Of a DNA stretch of 64,000 nucleotides, positions 34,256 through 43,924 are shown piece after piece. The stretch lies in NCBI GenBank assembly GCA_963708455.1, contig CAVPSQ010000003.1, positions 124,001 to 188,000 of the forward strand, written 5' to 3'. This DNA is from CAIMUS01 sp963708455. GTDB taxonomy: Bacteria > Pseudomonadota > Gammaproteobacteria > Competibacterales > Competibacteraceae. The translations under genes and the position numbers were made by a program. Under the pieces are notes generated by a model. It saw nothing but the letters and a program-made list of their open reading frames with translations. It did not search any database and was not told the origin of the DNA. Numbering within the stretch: the first letter of the stretch is position 1; the number at the start of each line of letters is the position of its first letter.

Positions 34256-37200
34256 TTATCCCGCGGGCGCTGGCCTGATTTTCTCCAACACAGTCTGCAC
34301 CTCGTTGACTCGCGCTGCCGCATCCGGCAGTTGCTTGGCTATCCGCAGTTTTTCCTGCCCGTCCAATTTATAAACCGTGGGCTGCTGTTGCAGCAACTCG
34401 ATCAGCCTGAGCGTGTCGATCCGTGGTTCCGGTCCGAACACAATCCGTCCACCCTTGGGGCCCGTCTCGATCTTGCGGATGCCGAGCGGCGCGGCCAGCA
34501 GCTTCAGTGCGGTGATCCGGAACAGAGTCTTGACCGGTGGCGGCAACAGGCCGAACCGGTCGATCATTTCCACCTGTAATTCGCGCAATTCCTCGGTACC
34601 CGGCGCGCTGGCGATGCGCTTGTACAGAATCAGACGGGTGTGCACGTCGGGCAGATAATCGTCCGGAATCAGCGCCGGACTGTGCAGATCGATTTCCGGG
34701 CCGTACTCCAGCGGCTGGTCCAGCGCTGGCGTCTTGCCGGCCTGCAAGGCCTTGACGGCCCGCTCCAGCAATTCCATATACAGGCTGAAACCGATCTCCT
34801 GAATCTGGCCGCTCTGCTCCTCGCCCAGCAGTTCGCCGGCACCGCGTATCTCCAGGTCGTGACTGGCCAGCATGAAACCCGCGCCCAGGTCCTGCAGCGC
34901 TGCGATGGCTTCGATCCGCTTGACGGCATCCGCTGTCATCACCGGGCGCGGTGGCACGAGCAGATAGGCGTAGGCGCGATGGTGCGAACGCCCGACCCGT
35001 CCGCGCAATTGATGCAACTGCGCCAGTCCCAGTTTGTCCGCCCGGTTGATGACGATGGTGTTGGCGTTGGGTACATCGATGCCGCTTTCGATAATCGTGG
35101 TGCACACCAGCAGATTGCAGCGGCGGTGATAGAAATCCAGCATCACCTGCTCCAGCTCGCGCTCCCGCAACTGACCGTGCGCTACGGCGATCCGCGCCGT
35201 CGGCGCCAGTTCCTGGAGCTCGCGGGCCTGGCGGGCGATAGTCTCCACCTCGTTGTGGAGAAAATAAATCTGGCCGCCGCGCTTCAATTCACGTTGACAG
35301 GCTTCCTCAATCAGCGCCTTGTTCCACTCGCTAACGAAGGTTTTGACCGCCAGCCGCTGCGCTGGCGGGGTGGCGATGATAGAGAGGTCCCGCAGACCGG
35401 CCAGCGCCATGTTCAAGGTGCGCGGGATCGGGGTGGCAGTCAAGGTCAGCACATCGACTTGCGCGCGCAGCGCCTTCAGCCGTTCCTTCTGGCGTACGCC
35501 GAAGCGGTGTTCCTCGTCGATAATCACCAGCCCCAGGTGCTTGAAGGCGATGCCGTCCTGCAACAGCTTGTGGGTGCCGATCACGATATCGACTACGCCT
35601 GTTTGCAGCTCTGCCAGAATCCGGGTCTGTTCCTTTTTGATCTTGAAGCGCGACAGCACCTCTATCCGCACCGGCCAGTCGGCGAAGCGATCCAGAAAAT
35701 TCTGGTAATGCTGCTGCGCCAGCAGGGTCGTGGGTGCCAGCACCGCCGTCTGGCGGCTGTCCTGAACGGCTAGAAAAGCGGCCCGCATCGCCACTTCGGT
35801 TTTGCCGAAACCGACATCGCCACAGATCACCCGGTCCATCGGCCTACCGGAACGCATATCCGCGATCACCGCCTCGATGGCGGTCTGCTGATCGGGTGTC
35901 TCTTCGAAGGGAAAGGCGGCGGCGAACGCGGCATAGTCGGCTGCGCTGAAGCGAAAACCATGGCCCGGCCGCGCCTGTCGGCGGGCGTAGATATCCAGCA
36001 GTTCCGCCGCCACGTCGGTAACCCGCTCCGCCGCCTTGCGCCGGGCACGCGCCCACTGCTCGCTGCCCAGCCGGTGCAAGGGCGCGTTTTCGGGAGCGCA
36101 ACCGGCGTAGCGGCTGAGCAGATGCAGCGTCGCCACCGGCACATACAGCTTGCCGTTGTCGGCGTATTCCAGCACCACGAATTCGGCTTCGATGCCCGCC
36201 GTCGTCAGCCGCTGCAGGCCGGCATAGCGGCCTACGCCATGATCCTGATGGACGACCGGATCACCCGGGCTCAGGTCGGTGAGATTGCGGACGATAGTTT
36301 CCGGATCACGGCCGGGCGCGCGCCGCCGCAGTTGCCGGACACGCTCCCCGACCAACTGCGGCTCAGCGATGACCGCCAGCGCCGGTTGTTGCAGCACCAG
36401 ACCCTGTTCGAGCGGCGCAATGACGATGGCCTGGCGGTGTGCCGAGTCCAGAAAATCGCCCCAGGTTGCCACTGCCTGGGGACGCAGGCCGGCGTGCGCT
36501 AGAGTCTCCAGCAGGCTTTCGCGGCGCCCGGCGGATGCGGCGGTAAACAGCACCCGCCCCGGAAAATTTTCCAGAAATGCTTCCAGGGCGGCGGTGGGCT
36601 GCTCGGTGCGCGGCTGGAAATACAGCGGCGGCGGTTCAGCGGTGGCGAAATTGACGCCACCTGTAACCGGCTGCCGGAACAGTTCCAGCAAACGCTGCGC
36701 CTGCAACCGTGGCCGCAACTGGGCGGCGTCCAGATACAACTGCGACGGTGGCAGCAGGGGCCGTTCGATATCGTGGCGGCGTTGTTCATAGCGGTTCTGC
36801 AACTGTTCCTGAAAGGCCGCTGCGGCTTCCTCCATGCCTTCCAGGATGATCGTCAGCGTGTGCGTCGGCAGATAATCGAACAACGTTGCGGTGTGCTCGA
36901 AGAACAGCGGCAGATAGTACTCGATGCCACCGGGCGCGCAGCCGTTGCTGACTTCGCGATATAGCGGGCAACGTTGCGGATCACCGGCGAAGCGGTTGCG
37001 AAACGCCTGGCGGAAACGCGCAATCGCCTCTTTGTTCAAGGGAAATTCGCGGGCCGGCAGCAGTTCGATAGCAGACGCCTTGGCGCTGGAGCGCTGCGTT
37101 TCCGGATCGAAGGTGCGGATGCTTTCCACCTCGTCATCGAGCAGATCGATGCGGTAAGGCAGGGCGCTGCCCATCGGGAACAGATCGAGCAGGGAGCCGC

Positions 37201-37705
37201 GCACGGCGAATTCGCCATGCTCCATGACCTGGGAGACGCAACTGTAACCGGCGCCTTCCAGGCGTTGGCGCATGCTGTGCGGGTCCAGCCGTTCGCCGAC
37301 GTTGAGCAGCAGCATCTGCTGATCCAGATAGCTGCGTGGCGGCAGCCGTTGCAGCAGGGTGGCTACCGGCACGAGCAGAATGCCGCGCGTTTGCGCAGGC
37401 AGCCGGTACAGAGTGGCCAGACGCTGCGAGACGATGTCCTGATGCGGCGAGAATACGTCGTAAGGCAAGGTTTCCCAGTCCGGGAACAGCAGGATGTCCG
37501 ACTCGCCGCCGCGGGTGAAAAACTGTAGCTCGGCCGCCAGCGCCAGTGCCGTCTGGCTGTCCGGCGTGATGACCAGCACCAGGCCCCGCCGCTGTTGTGC
37601 CAGTGTGGCCAGCAACAGGGCGGAAGCGCCGCCAAAAAGCTGTCCGCAACGAACTATATCAGTAGTTTCAAAGGACAGCGGAAGATGAAGGGGGCTTATG
37701 GGCAT
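34256..37705 (-). CDS. mfd: Transcription-repair coupling factor Mfd
   Basis: The 1149-residue protein carries the whole Mfd architecture: UvrB-homology N-terminal (LVLVITPDSQTALALAAELQ), an RNA polymerase-interacting CarD-like domain (HQDHGVGRYAGLQRLTTAG), an SF2 helicase with GDVGFGKTEVAMRAAF (Walker A), DEEHRFGVRQKERLK (motif II), LTLTATPIPRTLNMAL and VCTTIIESGIDVPNANTIVI (motifs III/V), and a C-terminal TRCF domain (YGPEIDLHSPALIPDDYLPD). It removes stalled RNA polymerase at lesions and recruits UvrA. Length is that expected for the family. Start is MPISPLHLPLSF, with no better candidate. Confidence 0.97.
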   Translation of the reverse strand: MPISPLHLPLSFETTDIVRCGQLFGGASALLLATLAQQRRGLVLVITPDSQTALALAAELQFFTRGGESDILLFPDWETLPYDVFSPHQDIVSQRLATLYRLPAQTRGILLVPVATLLQRLPPRSYLDQQMLLLNVGERLDPHSMRQRLEGAGYSCVSQVMEHGEFAVRGSLLDLFPMGSALPYRIDLLDDEVESIRTFDPETQRSSAKASAIELLPAREFPLNKEAIARFRQAFRNRFAGDPQRCPLYREVSNGCAPGGIEYYLPLFFEHTATLFDYLPTHTLTIILEGMEEAAAAFQEQLQNRYEQRRHDIERPLLPPSQLYLDAAQLRPRLQAQRLLELFRQPVTGGVNFATAEPPPLYFQPRTEQPTAALEAFLENFPGRVLFTAASAGRRESLLETLAHAGLRPQAVATWGDFLDSAHRQAIVIAPLEQGLVLQQPALAVIAEPQLVGERVRQLRRRAPGRDPETIVRNLTDLSPGDPVVHQDHGVGRYAGLQRLTTAGIEAEFVVLEYADNGKLYVPVATLHLLSRYAGCAPENAPLHRLGSEQWARARRKAAERVTDVAAELLDIYARRQARPGHGFRFSAADYAAFAAAFPFEETPDQQTAIEAVIADMRSGRPMDRVICGDVGFGKTEVAMRAAFLAVQDSRQTAVLAPTTLLAQQHYQNFLDRFADWPVRIEVLSRFKIKKEQTRILAELQTGVVDIVIGTHKLLQDGIAFKHLGLVIIDEEHRFGVRQKERLKALRAQVDVLTLTATPIPRTLNMALAGLRDLSIIATPPAQRLAVKTFVSEWNKALIEEACQRELKRGGQIYFLHNEVETIARQARELQELAPTARIAVAHGQLRERELEQVMLDFYHRRCNLLVCTTIIESGIDVPNANTIVINRADKLGLAQLHQLRGRVGRSHHRAYAYLLVPPRPVMTADAVKRIEAIAALQDLGAGFMLASHDLEIRGAGELLGEEQSGQIQEIGFSLYMELLERAVKALQAGKTPALDQPLEYGPEIDLHSPALIPDDYLPDVHTRLILYKRIASAPGTEELRELQVEMIDRFGLLPPPVKTLFRITALKLLAAPLGIRKIETGPKGGRIVFGPEPRIDTLRLIELLQQQPTVYKLDGQEKLRIAKQLPDAAARVNEVQTVLEKIRPAPAG

Positions 37706-37898
37706 TTTGAACTAAATTTCAGTCATTTATCCAAAAAGCTTGGACTTTTGAATAGAAACATGGCTATTATTGTCCCGGATAGTTTGCCGGAATGCAGCTA
37801 TCAGCCCTTGAAAATCAGGGCCTTCCACTACCTTCTGTTGCGAAATCAAGGTTTCCAAGACACCAGGCATGAAGTTAACCGATTTAGGAGATTTCCTT

Positions 37899-38369
37899 AT
37901 GTCCAACAATTCCTTCCGACGCACCGCTCTGTCATTGGCCGGGTTGGGCGTACTGTTAACCAGCCAGTCCGCCATCCGCCCCGCCGCCGCCGATGAACTG
38001 CGGCAATACCAGCAGGGAAAGGCAACTTACTATGCCAACAAGTTTCATGGCAGGCGCGCCGCCAACGGCGAACGCTTCAGCCAGAACGAGTTGGTGGCCG
38101 CCCATCCCTCCCTGCCGTTCGGCAGCGTGGTGCGGGTAACCAACCTGCGCAACAGCCGCACGACCAATGTCCGTATTATCGACCGGGGCCCGGCTCGAGG
38201 GCCGCAGCGTAGCGGCGTGATCATCGACCTCTCCCGCAATGCCGCCCAACAGTTGGGTTTCATCGCCCAGGGCAGAACGCCCGTCAAGCTCGACATTGTC
38301 AGGCAGGGAACCAAGAGAGGCAAAATCATTAATGGCAATCGGGAGGAATCTTTCTTCTCCATGTACTAG
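37899..38369 (+). CDS. RlpA-like exported double-psi beta-barrel protein
   Basis: The 156-residue protein has a signal peptide (FRRTALSLAGLGVLLTSQSA) and a DPBB domain: GKATYYANKFHGRRAANGER, FGSVVRVTNLRNSRTTNVRI, DRGPARGPQRSGVIIDLSRN, AAQQLGFIAQGRTPVKLDIV. RlpA proteins cleave denuded peptidoglycan strands at the septum; the DRGP aspartate is the likely catalytic residue. No SPOR domain or lipobox is visible, so septal localisation is not assured. TTAGGAGA lies about 8 bp before the chosen ATG, whereas the upstream in-frame ATG lacks one. Confidence 0.75.
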   Translation: MSNNSFRRTALSLAGLGVLLTSQSAIRPAAADELRQYQQGKATYYANKFHGRRAANGERFSQNELVAAHPSLPFGSVVRVTNLRNSRTTNVRIIDRGPARGPQRSGVIIDLSRNAAQQLGFIAQGRTPVKLDIVRQGTKRGKIINGNREESFFSMY

Positions 38370-38405
38370 GCTTTAACTAGACGCTTGTTCTAGGAGAAGC
38401 CTGTC

Positions 38406-38694
38406 ATGATCGAACCAAGGGAGGCTGAAAAACTGGTTTACGAGTGGTGCACCTGCGAATCGCGGGGCACCACTTCTGCCCGGGCGCTGGCGACCGTTTA
38501 CGCCAGCAGTTATCTGGATCATGTGCCGTTGCTGCGCTTTATGGAGTCTGCGCACACTGGACGATATCCGGCTGGAGTGGGCCCTGGCATTGATCCGAGG
38601 TTATGTGGAAGGGCAACTGCACGTTCCCTGGCCACGGGCCGTGGCGCTGGTGGCGCTCTATGATCTGATTCCCCCTGATGACGCCGACGCCTGA
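38406..38694 (+). CDS. Uncharacterised small protein (one frameshift)
   Basis: The first frame (IEPREAEKLVYEWCTCESRG, VYASSYLDHVPLLRFMES) is followed in another frame by LRTLDDIRLEWALALIRGYV, EGQLHVPWPRAVALVALYDL and IPPDDADA to the TGA at 38692-38694. One missing base near 38550 (GAGTC-CTGCGCACACTGG) would fuse them into about 96 residues. I recognise no domain. It starts 36 bases after the rlpA-like gene and may share its transcript. The composition (acidic ends, many Leu/Ala) suggests a helical cytoplasmic protein. Confidence 0.5.
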
Positions 38695-38784
38695 CGGACG
38701 GCGGCTGCCATCTTTGCAGGAGCGGGGCCTGCGCCAGGCTTCTGTTGCCTGTCGCTGCCGCCGTCAGTGGTTCGCCAGGCGCTG

Positions 38785-40808
38785 TTAGGTCCGCAAGGCC
38801 GGATAGAGCCAGTCGATCTGTCCCAACGGCAATCCCCGGCCCGGTGGGGAAAAAATCCGGTACTCTGCCAGCGCCGTAGGGGCCAGATGACCGGCGCGCT
38901 GCTCCAGTTCGGTCAAGCGCGCTCCCTGACGGACCAGAAACGCCAGATACGTATGCCGTAAGCGCTGCGGACTCAGTTCGTCGGGATCGGCGAGACCGGC
39001 ATCGTGCGCCAGGCAGGACAGCAACACCGTCGCTTCCCGGGCATCCAGGGGATGGTCGTGCTGCCGCAGCACGGACGTGGCAGGAGTCGGCTGCCGGGCC
39101 GCCTGACCGCCCAGTTCGGCAAGTAAGCGTCCCGCCAGCGGAATGGACCGGGGACTTGATCCCATCACGTACAGCCGCCGGCCGCCAGATCCACCTGCTC
39201 CCAGTGTAATTCGATGATTTCCTCCAGGCTCAGACCGCTGAGCAGCAGCATGATGAGCAGCCGTCCGGCCGGATCGGCGACTGCCAGCAGCGCCTCGACG
39301 GCGGCTGCCGACAGCTCACGCGGCGGCGGGCGCGGTAAGGCCGGCGGTCCGGCGGGAGGCAAGGCTTCGGCATTGAACGGCGCCTTCTGCTGCTGTTCGG
39401 GAATGGCGTAAAAATAGGATTTCGATTCCGGGCGGGGTACCGGCTGGGGAGAGCGATTGAGCAGCTCGTACAGACCGACCCCCAGGATGCCGCACAGCAG
39501 GGCGCCTACCAGGCTGATGCCGGCATCCTGCATATAGTTTGGATAGAGCGGCAGCTCCGGCAGGCTGGGCCGGCTGAGCACGGTCAGTTGGGGAAAGTTC
39601 TGCCGCTGCGCCACCTCCTGCTCTGCCAGCCGGGTCTGGGTTTGCTGGTAGAGCTGTTCGAGCCGGCCCAATTGCTCCTGCAACGCTTTGTGTTCGGCGA
39701 AGCGGGCGGTGAACGCCTGCGCCGTCTGCCTCTGGACGGCCAGTTGCTGCTGTATATTGGCGATGGTGCGCCGCGCATTCGCCCATTCCTGCTCCGCTTC
39801 GGCGATGGCGACCCGCTGGCTGGTCCGCCGGCCGTCGACGATTTGTTTTTCCAACTCGTTCAGGGTCCTGGTCATGGTCCCGATCTCGGGATCGAGGGCC
39901 AGGTATTGGGGCGTGTAGCGTTCCTGAAGCTGTTTCAGATAGCCCTGCAACTGGCTGGCCTTGGCCTCCATCTGCTCGATTCTGGCTTGATCCTGCGAGC
40001 GGATAACCGGCGTTCCCTGCGCCACCGCTTCCTTGAGCGCGGCCAGTTGGGCTCTGGCGGACGCTTCTTTTTCACTGGCTCTGTTGAACGCGTCCTGTAA
40101 GCCGCGCAGTTGCGCCGGTGCCGGGTTGTCGCCGCCTTCCAGCGAGATGATGCCGTACTGCTGCCGGAACTGTTCCAGTTCCCGCCGCTTGGTCACAACT
40201 TTGGGCGCAATTTCCTGCAATTGCCCCTGCAAGGTGGCGACGCTGGAGGCTGCGCCGGTCTGCTCGGCTGCGGCCTGAGCCGCCATGTAGACGTCGATCC
40301 AGGTGGACAGCAGTTCGGGCAAGCGCTCCCGTTGCGGTCCCCGGGCACGCAGTTCGATGATATTGGTCTGGCCCACCTGAACGGCTTCCAGGTAGCGGTA
40401 CAGTCCGCCCGGCGTGGTCGGTAGACCGTCTCGTGGGCCGTCGGCCTCGAGACGGTCGTACAAGCGGCTCAACAGATCCGGACTGGTAAGCACCTGCAAC
40501 TGCGCCGCCACGTACTGCGGATCGCTGCTCTCGCCGGCGCGGTCGATGACCACGGTAGACGAACCCGGGGCGGCAGTCGCCGTAGACGCACCCGGCTCGG
40601 CGGGTCCCACCTGTAAGGTCGCCATGCTCTGATAGACCGGCGGGCGGATGAAGGTGTAACTCAATCCCGCCAGCGCGCCCACAGCGAATACGCCGAGGAA
40701 GATGAGCAGGCGGTAACGGTTGCGCCGGGCCGTCAGCCGCTCGGGCTCGCGTTCGTGCGCGGCCAGCGGATCGTACTGTTGTAGTGCGTCGCCGTAAGTA
40801 TCGGGCAT
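38785..40808 (-). CDS. Wzz/GumC-type chain-length protein fused to a degenerate tyrosine-recombinase domain (one frameshift)
   Basis: The N-terminal part has a transmembrane helix (LLIFLGVFAVGALAGLSYTF), the Wzz motif region (PPVYQSMATLQVGP), a long periplasmic coiled coil, and a second helix preceded by PELPLYPNY (a proline-rich Wzz motif). After about residue 490 it reads ELSAAAVEALLAVADPAGRL, LSGLSLEEIIELHWEQVDLA. The frame then shifts (one missing base near 39175) and continues RLYVMGSSPRSIPLAGRLLA, LRHTYLAFLVRQGARL, AGHLAPTALAEYRIF. That is the tyrosine-recombinase catalytic domain, but the first catalytic arginine is replaced (GLSLEE in place of GLRxxE) and the HxxR histidine by Gln (PQRLRHT). 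Recombination is therefore unlikely. It is probably a co-opted cytoplasmic domain of a polysaccharide co-polymerase. Confidence 0.7.
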
Positions 40809-40962
40809 GGATAACCAGGTCTCTTGCAGCTATGAAATCGCCAAGGGTCGCAACTTTAGCATCCCGGACCAGCGGCTGCACAGCCGCGTCGGGAGTTTTA
40901 TCATGGTCTTAAGCTTTTGCCGCCAGTCGGCGATCCTTCCAGACCCACCGGCGGCAGGCACG

Positions 40963-41487
40963 TCAACTTTCCGTGTCGGCCATCCGGCTGAACACGGTCG
41001 CCCCACATCGGGGACAGGCGGGAATGGTGGAAGTGGCATGGAAAGCGAGCTGTTCGCCGCAACTGTCGCATTGCAGCGTGCCGGGACCGGTGATTTCGCC
41101 GCTCTGATACCGGGCGGCTTCTTCGAGGGTTTCCCGCAGCTCCAATAACTCCAGACTGGTCTTGTCGGCGGCGCTGCGGAACAGCTCCAGCAGCCGGTTT
41201 TCGACCAGTTCCACGTCAAAGCGCAGCCAGTCGCCAATATCGCTGCCGGTTTGCGCCAGATAGTGGCCGGCGTCCTGCAGATCCCGCTTGACATAAGCGC
41301 CGATCAAATGCGCCTCTTTGCGGGTCAGTTCTTGCAGTTCGACTGCGGTTTCGGTGGCGTGCTCGATGCTTTTTTGCAGCCTGGGCAGAACCTCCTTTTC
41401 AGCCTCCTCCAGCTCTTCGAGCCGGAGGTGGACGCGCTCCATCGTGCGGTTGTAAGCCTGGGTTAGTTTATTAGTGGATTCGCTCAT
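40963..41487 (-). CDS. Zinc-ribbon protein, DUF1451 family
   Basis: The 174-residue protein has a helical N-terminus (TQAYNRTMERVHLRLEELEE ... VLPRLQKSIEHATETAVELQ) and a C-terminal zinc ribbon LQCDSCGEQLAF ... PACPRCGATVF, two CxxC pairs. This is the DUF1451 layout of small gammaproteobacterial zinc-ribbon proteins; the role is unknown. It is separated from the Wzz-like gene by about 150 bp and from cluster 2's last gene by 33 bp, and belongs to neither in pattern. Confidence 0.75.
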   Translation of the reverse strand: MSESTNKLTQAYNRTMERVHLRLEELEEAEKEVLPRLQKSIEHATETAVELQELTRKEAHLIGAYVKRDLQDAGHYLAQTGSDIGDWLRFDVELVENRLLELFRSAADKTSLELLELRETLEEAARYQSGEITGPGTLQCDSCGEQLAFHATSTIPACPRCGATVFSRMADTES

Positions 41488-41520
41488 GGTCGGTGGTCTC
41501 CAGCGCGTTGATGGAAAGGG

Positions 41521-42285
41521 TTAATCGTCGTTCTGGCGGATGACGATTTGCTCAATGACGCTCATCGGCAGCGGCGCTCCCAGCGTCAGGGTCAGTTCCA
41601 GTTGCCCGTTCAACTGCAGTCGCGCCAGACTGCGCAGGTAACGCGCCTGCGCCACCTGCTCGACGCTGCGCTCGATGCTGTGCATGCCGAGCAAGGGCTT
41701 GCACAACCGCACCCGAATGCCGGTCTGGTCATTCTGGGCAAGTTCCAGCACATCCCGCTCGACAAAGCAGCTCAGCGCTGCTGCTACCGAAGGAAGCAAT
41801 AGATTATCCGCCTGTTGGGCCGTTTCCGCCCAGGCCGCCAGTTCGATAGCGATTCGACAGGGCAGCGTTTCCTGGTAGCCTCGCGCCCGCTCGCCGCGCA
41901 TCTGCACTATCACTTGCTGCGCAGGGGCGCGATAGAACTTGAGTGTATTCCCCTCCAGGCGATAATCGTCTCCGGGTCGGGCGATTTTTCCGGGGGGTGA
42001 TTCCACGGCGGCAAGCTGGCCGCTTGCCCCGGTGGGCAGGCTGAAATCGACCTGCCTGCCGTCGGTGGTCAGTTCGAAGCGCTGGCTGAAAAAGGCCGGT
42101 TCGCGTCGGTCGTTATTTTCCTCCCCCGCGTCGAGCTGAGAAAGTTGCAGGGTAACCGCCGCGATGGTAAGCAGTTGCCTGTCGGTCGTTGCCGGCGGGC
42201 TTGGCGGGCCGGCCCGGATCGTCAATTCCTTTGGGTGGAGCTGCCGTAAGGCGGTCAGTAAATAGTCTTCGAGTGTGTTTAGCAT
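41521..42285 (-). CDS. Terminal cluster 2 protein, unknown
   Basis: The 254-residue protein is the last gene of the leftward cluster. It starts LEDYLLTALRQLHPKELTIR and is beta-rich (FFSQRFELTTDGRQVDFSLP, FYRAPAQQVIVQMRGERARG). The second half resembles LARLQLNGQLELTLTLGAPL, in the position and with the alternating-strand look of the terminal cluster 1 gene. No enzymatic motif is visible. It is separated from the fibre gene upstream by about 400 bp that include a repeat, so it may have its own promoter. Confidence 0.55.
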   Translation of the reverse strand: MLNTLEDYLLTALRQLHPKELTIRAGPPSPPATTDRQLLTIAAVTLQLSQLDAGEENNDRREPAFFSQRFELTTDGRQVDFSLPTGASGQLAAVESPPGKIARPGDDYRLEGNTLKFYRAPAQQVIVQMRGERARGYQETLPCRIAIELAAWAETAQQADNLLLPSVAAALSCFVERDVLELAQNDQTGIRVRLCKPLLGMHSIERSVEQVAQARYLRSLARLQLNGQLELTLTLGAPLPMSVIEQIVIRQNDD

Positions 42286-42687
42286 GGGATCACTATCAAA
42301 AAGCCTGAGAGAGACGTTTTGCTAACGAGCCTGCTCTTTAAAAAAACCGGTCATGCGGATTGCTGAGGTCAGTGGTCATACTCCGATTCCGGTAAGGAGG
42401 TAATTGCTTGTCTCAATTTATCATCCTGCGGATAGTATTCGCAGATGGTGGAGTGAAGGGCATGATCATCATTTCGGCTAGCTGGAAGAACCTGGATTAC
42501 GCTTCGCAAGCTCCGCTCCATCCAGGCTACGCTAGCTCACTATCGATTCGCACAGTGGTACGCATAAGTCGCATCCTCATAGTTTCATAATAAAACAAAG
42601 AGCATACCACTTGGGTCTATTAAGTCCTGAATTTGGATTACTGGTGAATTTTGAGTGATTAACTAATTTAAGCTATGGCTATGATCT
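42286..42687. other. Non-coding gap with a 71-bp repeat
   Basis: No supported gene is seen here. The gap holds copy B of the 71-bp repeat (42462-42532, ATGATCATCATTTCGGCTAG) and A/T-rich sequence at 42560-42680. The only small open frame is coded by the repeat and is not believed. A promoter for the leftward terminal gene could lie here; none was convincing. Confidence 0.6.
42462..42532 (+). repeat. 71-bp dispersed repeat, copy B
   Basis: This matches copy A (29778-29848) at 67 of 71 positions in the same orientation. It is intergenic, unlike copy A, which touches a gene start. Confidence 0.8.
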
Positions 42688-43362
42688 TCAACCTTCAGAA
42701 GTATTACCTGGGTTACCAAACGAAAGACCGCCGCTATGTCCTCCACGTAGAGCCAACAATATGATAGTGATTCCCTGCTGGATTCGTCATAACATTATAA
42801 GGGTGGAATATTCAATATTATGAATATGACTATCCGGTTCACCGTGATCACCAGACTGATAGTCTGCATTTTCGCCCCCAGCGCCGGCAATAAACCTTCC
42901 TCTCAAATCCGGTGTTCCATATTGGCCATCGCAGAGTACCCATCCGGGCGGAATTTCGTTTTCCTTTCCAGACCACATGACAATCACTCCTTTAGGAACA
43001 GCGCCATTCCCTACGAGATTTCCAGCTTTGACTGTGCCATTAACTTCTAAATTATCTTGAAGAATAGCGCTATTTGCAGCGAAGCTTTTCGCGCTGGCTG
43101 TGCCGGTAACTTTCAAATCATCCTGAACGGTATCGGTTACCTTCAAAGTTTTTAGCGTGACTGCGGATTCGGGGTCGATCCGACTACCATCAATCGCTTT
43201 CTCCTCAATGCCCTCACGGGTTATCAAGGCGCCCTCTTCACCGCCTTGGTGAGTATGGCTACGGATTTCCTCCCGGGTTCTAACCTGCAATTCGTTCCAG
43301 GCGCCGCTTTGAATAACATCGCCGGGCTTTTTGGGCACATACGGATCAGGTCTGTCAGCCAT
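42688..43362 (-). CDS. Short tail fibre with phage tail-collar domain, cluster 2 (frame changes near the end)
   Basis: The ATG at 43362 gives MADRPDPYVPKKPGDVIQSG, AWNELQVRTREEIRSHTHQG, the same N-terminal docking segment as the fibre at 43925-45547. Then come LKVTGTASAKSFAANSAILQ repeats and the collar/Mdp domain PKGVIVMWSGKENEIPPGWV, LCDGQYGTPDLRGRFIAG. The C-terminus reads DHGEPDSHIHNI, then in other frames NPAGNHYHIVGSTWR and GHSGGLSFGNPGNTSEG to a stop at 42688. Two single-base indels between about 42730 and 42800 are needed. Collar domains usually bind cell-surface glycans. Confidence 0.65.
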
Positions 43363-43410
43363 TATACTATTTCCCAATTCACTGTTCGTTATCAAGCCAC
43401 GGGCGGCGCC

Positions 43411-43710
43411 TAGGCTGTTGAATTTGTACCAATTCCTCTGGATTTTCTTCATGCAACTTTGCTGCACTGATCAAGCAGGCTTTGGTGCGTAGGACGCACC
43501 CTAGATTATAGTTCGGCTAATTGAGAACCGGACCTATGCAGTGATATCCCTGGGAGCGCCGCACCCCAGTGCGGCATTTAAAAGCCGCACTGGGGTGCGG
43601 CGCTCCCAGGGTGCCAACGGCAACGAATGTCTGGATAACCATTAGCGAGACTATAACATGATTTATGCATGAACAGATGCTGATTAAAATTAGCCAGATT
43701 CAACAGCCTA
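43411..43710. mobile_element. MITE copy 2 (300 bp, 9-bp target duplication, nested hairpin)
   Basis: The same ends as copy 1 (TAGGCTGTTGAAT...ATTCAACAGCCTA) enclose a near-identical interior. A 55-bp insert makes a hairpin (GCACCCCAGTGCGGC ... GCCGCACTGGGGTGC) bordered by CTGGGAGCGCC/GGCGCTCCCAG of the dispersed GC-rich family. GGCGGCGCC at 43402-43410 and again at 43711-43719 is the 9-bp target duplication. It is inserted at the 3' end of the small coiled-coil gene. Confidence 0.9.
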
Positions 43711-43910
43711 GGCGGCGCCACATCGGGCTGGTTAGTCTCGGACTGTCGCTCTTCAGCAAGCAATTCTTCCAATACCTGGATAGCTCCACTGATGCGTAAC
43801 AATGTTTCCTGGAGATTCTCCTGTTTTTTACGTAATTCAGTCATGACTGTCTGGCCGGTGGCATATTCACTCTTAAGTTGTTGCAGACGATTTTGTAATA
43901 ACTCTTTCAT
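43578..43910 (-). CDS. Small coiled-coil protein, cluster 2, 3' end replaced by the MITE
   Basis: The ATG at 43910 gives MKELLQNRLQQLKSEYATGQ and LLRISGAIQVLEELLAEERQ, the homologue of 27075-27278. In the original gene the end was NQPDVAPPVA and a stop; the MITE adds about 40 residues of element-coded sequence (NLANFNQHLF...). The functional coiled coil is kept. It overlaps nothing and precedes the collar fibre. Confidence 0.7.
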   Translation of the reverse strand: MKELLQNRLQQLKSEYATGQTVMTELRKKQENLQETLLRISGAIQVLEELLAEERQSETNQPDVAPPRLLNLANFNQHLFMHKSCYSLANGYPDIRCRWHPGSAAPQCGF

Positions 43911-43924
43911 TAGCTTGCAGCTTC

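Noticed and set aside
37727..37975. Minus-strand 82-codon frame next to mfd
   Set aside because: It overlaps the rlpA-like start and has no conserved motif; the plus strand has a signal peptide and DPBB domain.
42408..42590. Small open frame in the 42.4 kb gap
   Set aside because: It is largely coded by the 71-bp dispersed repeat.
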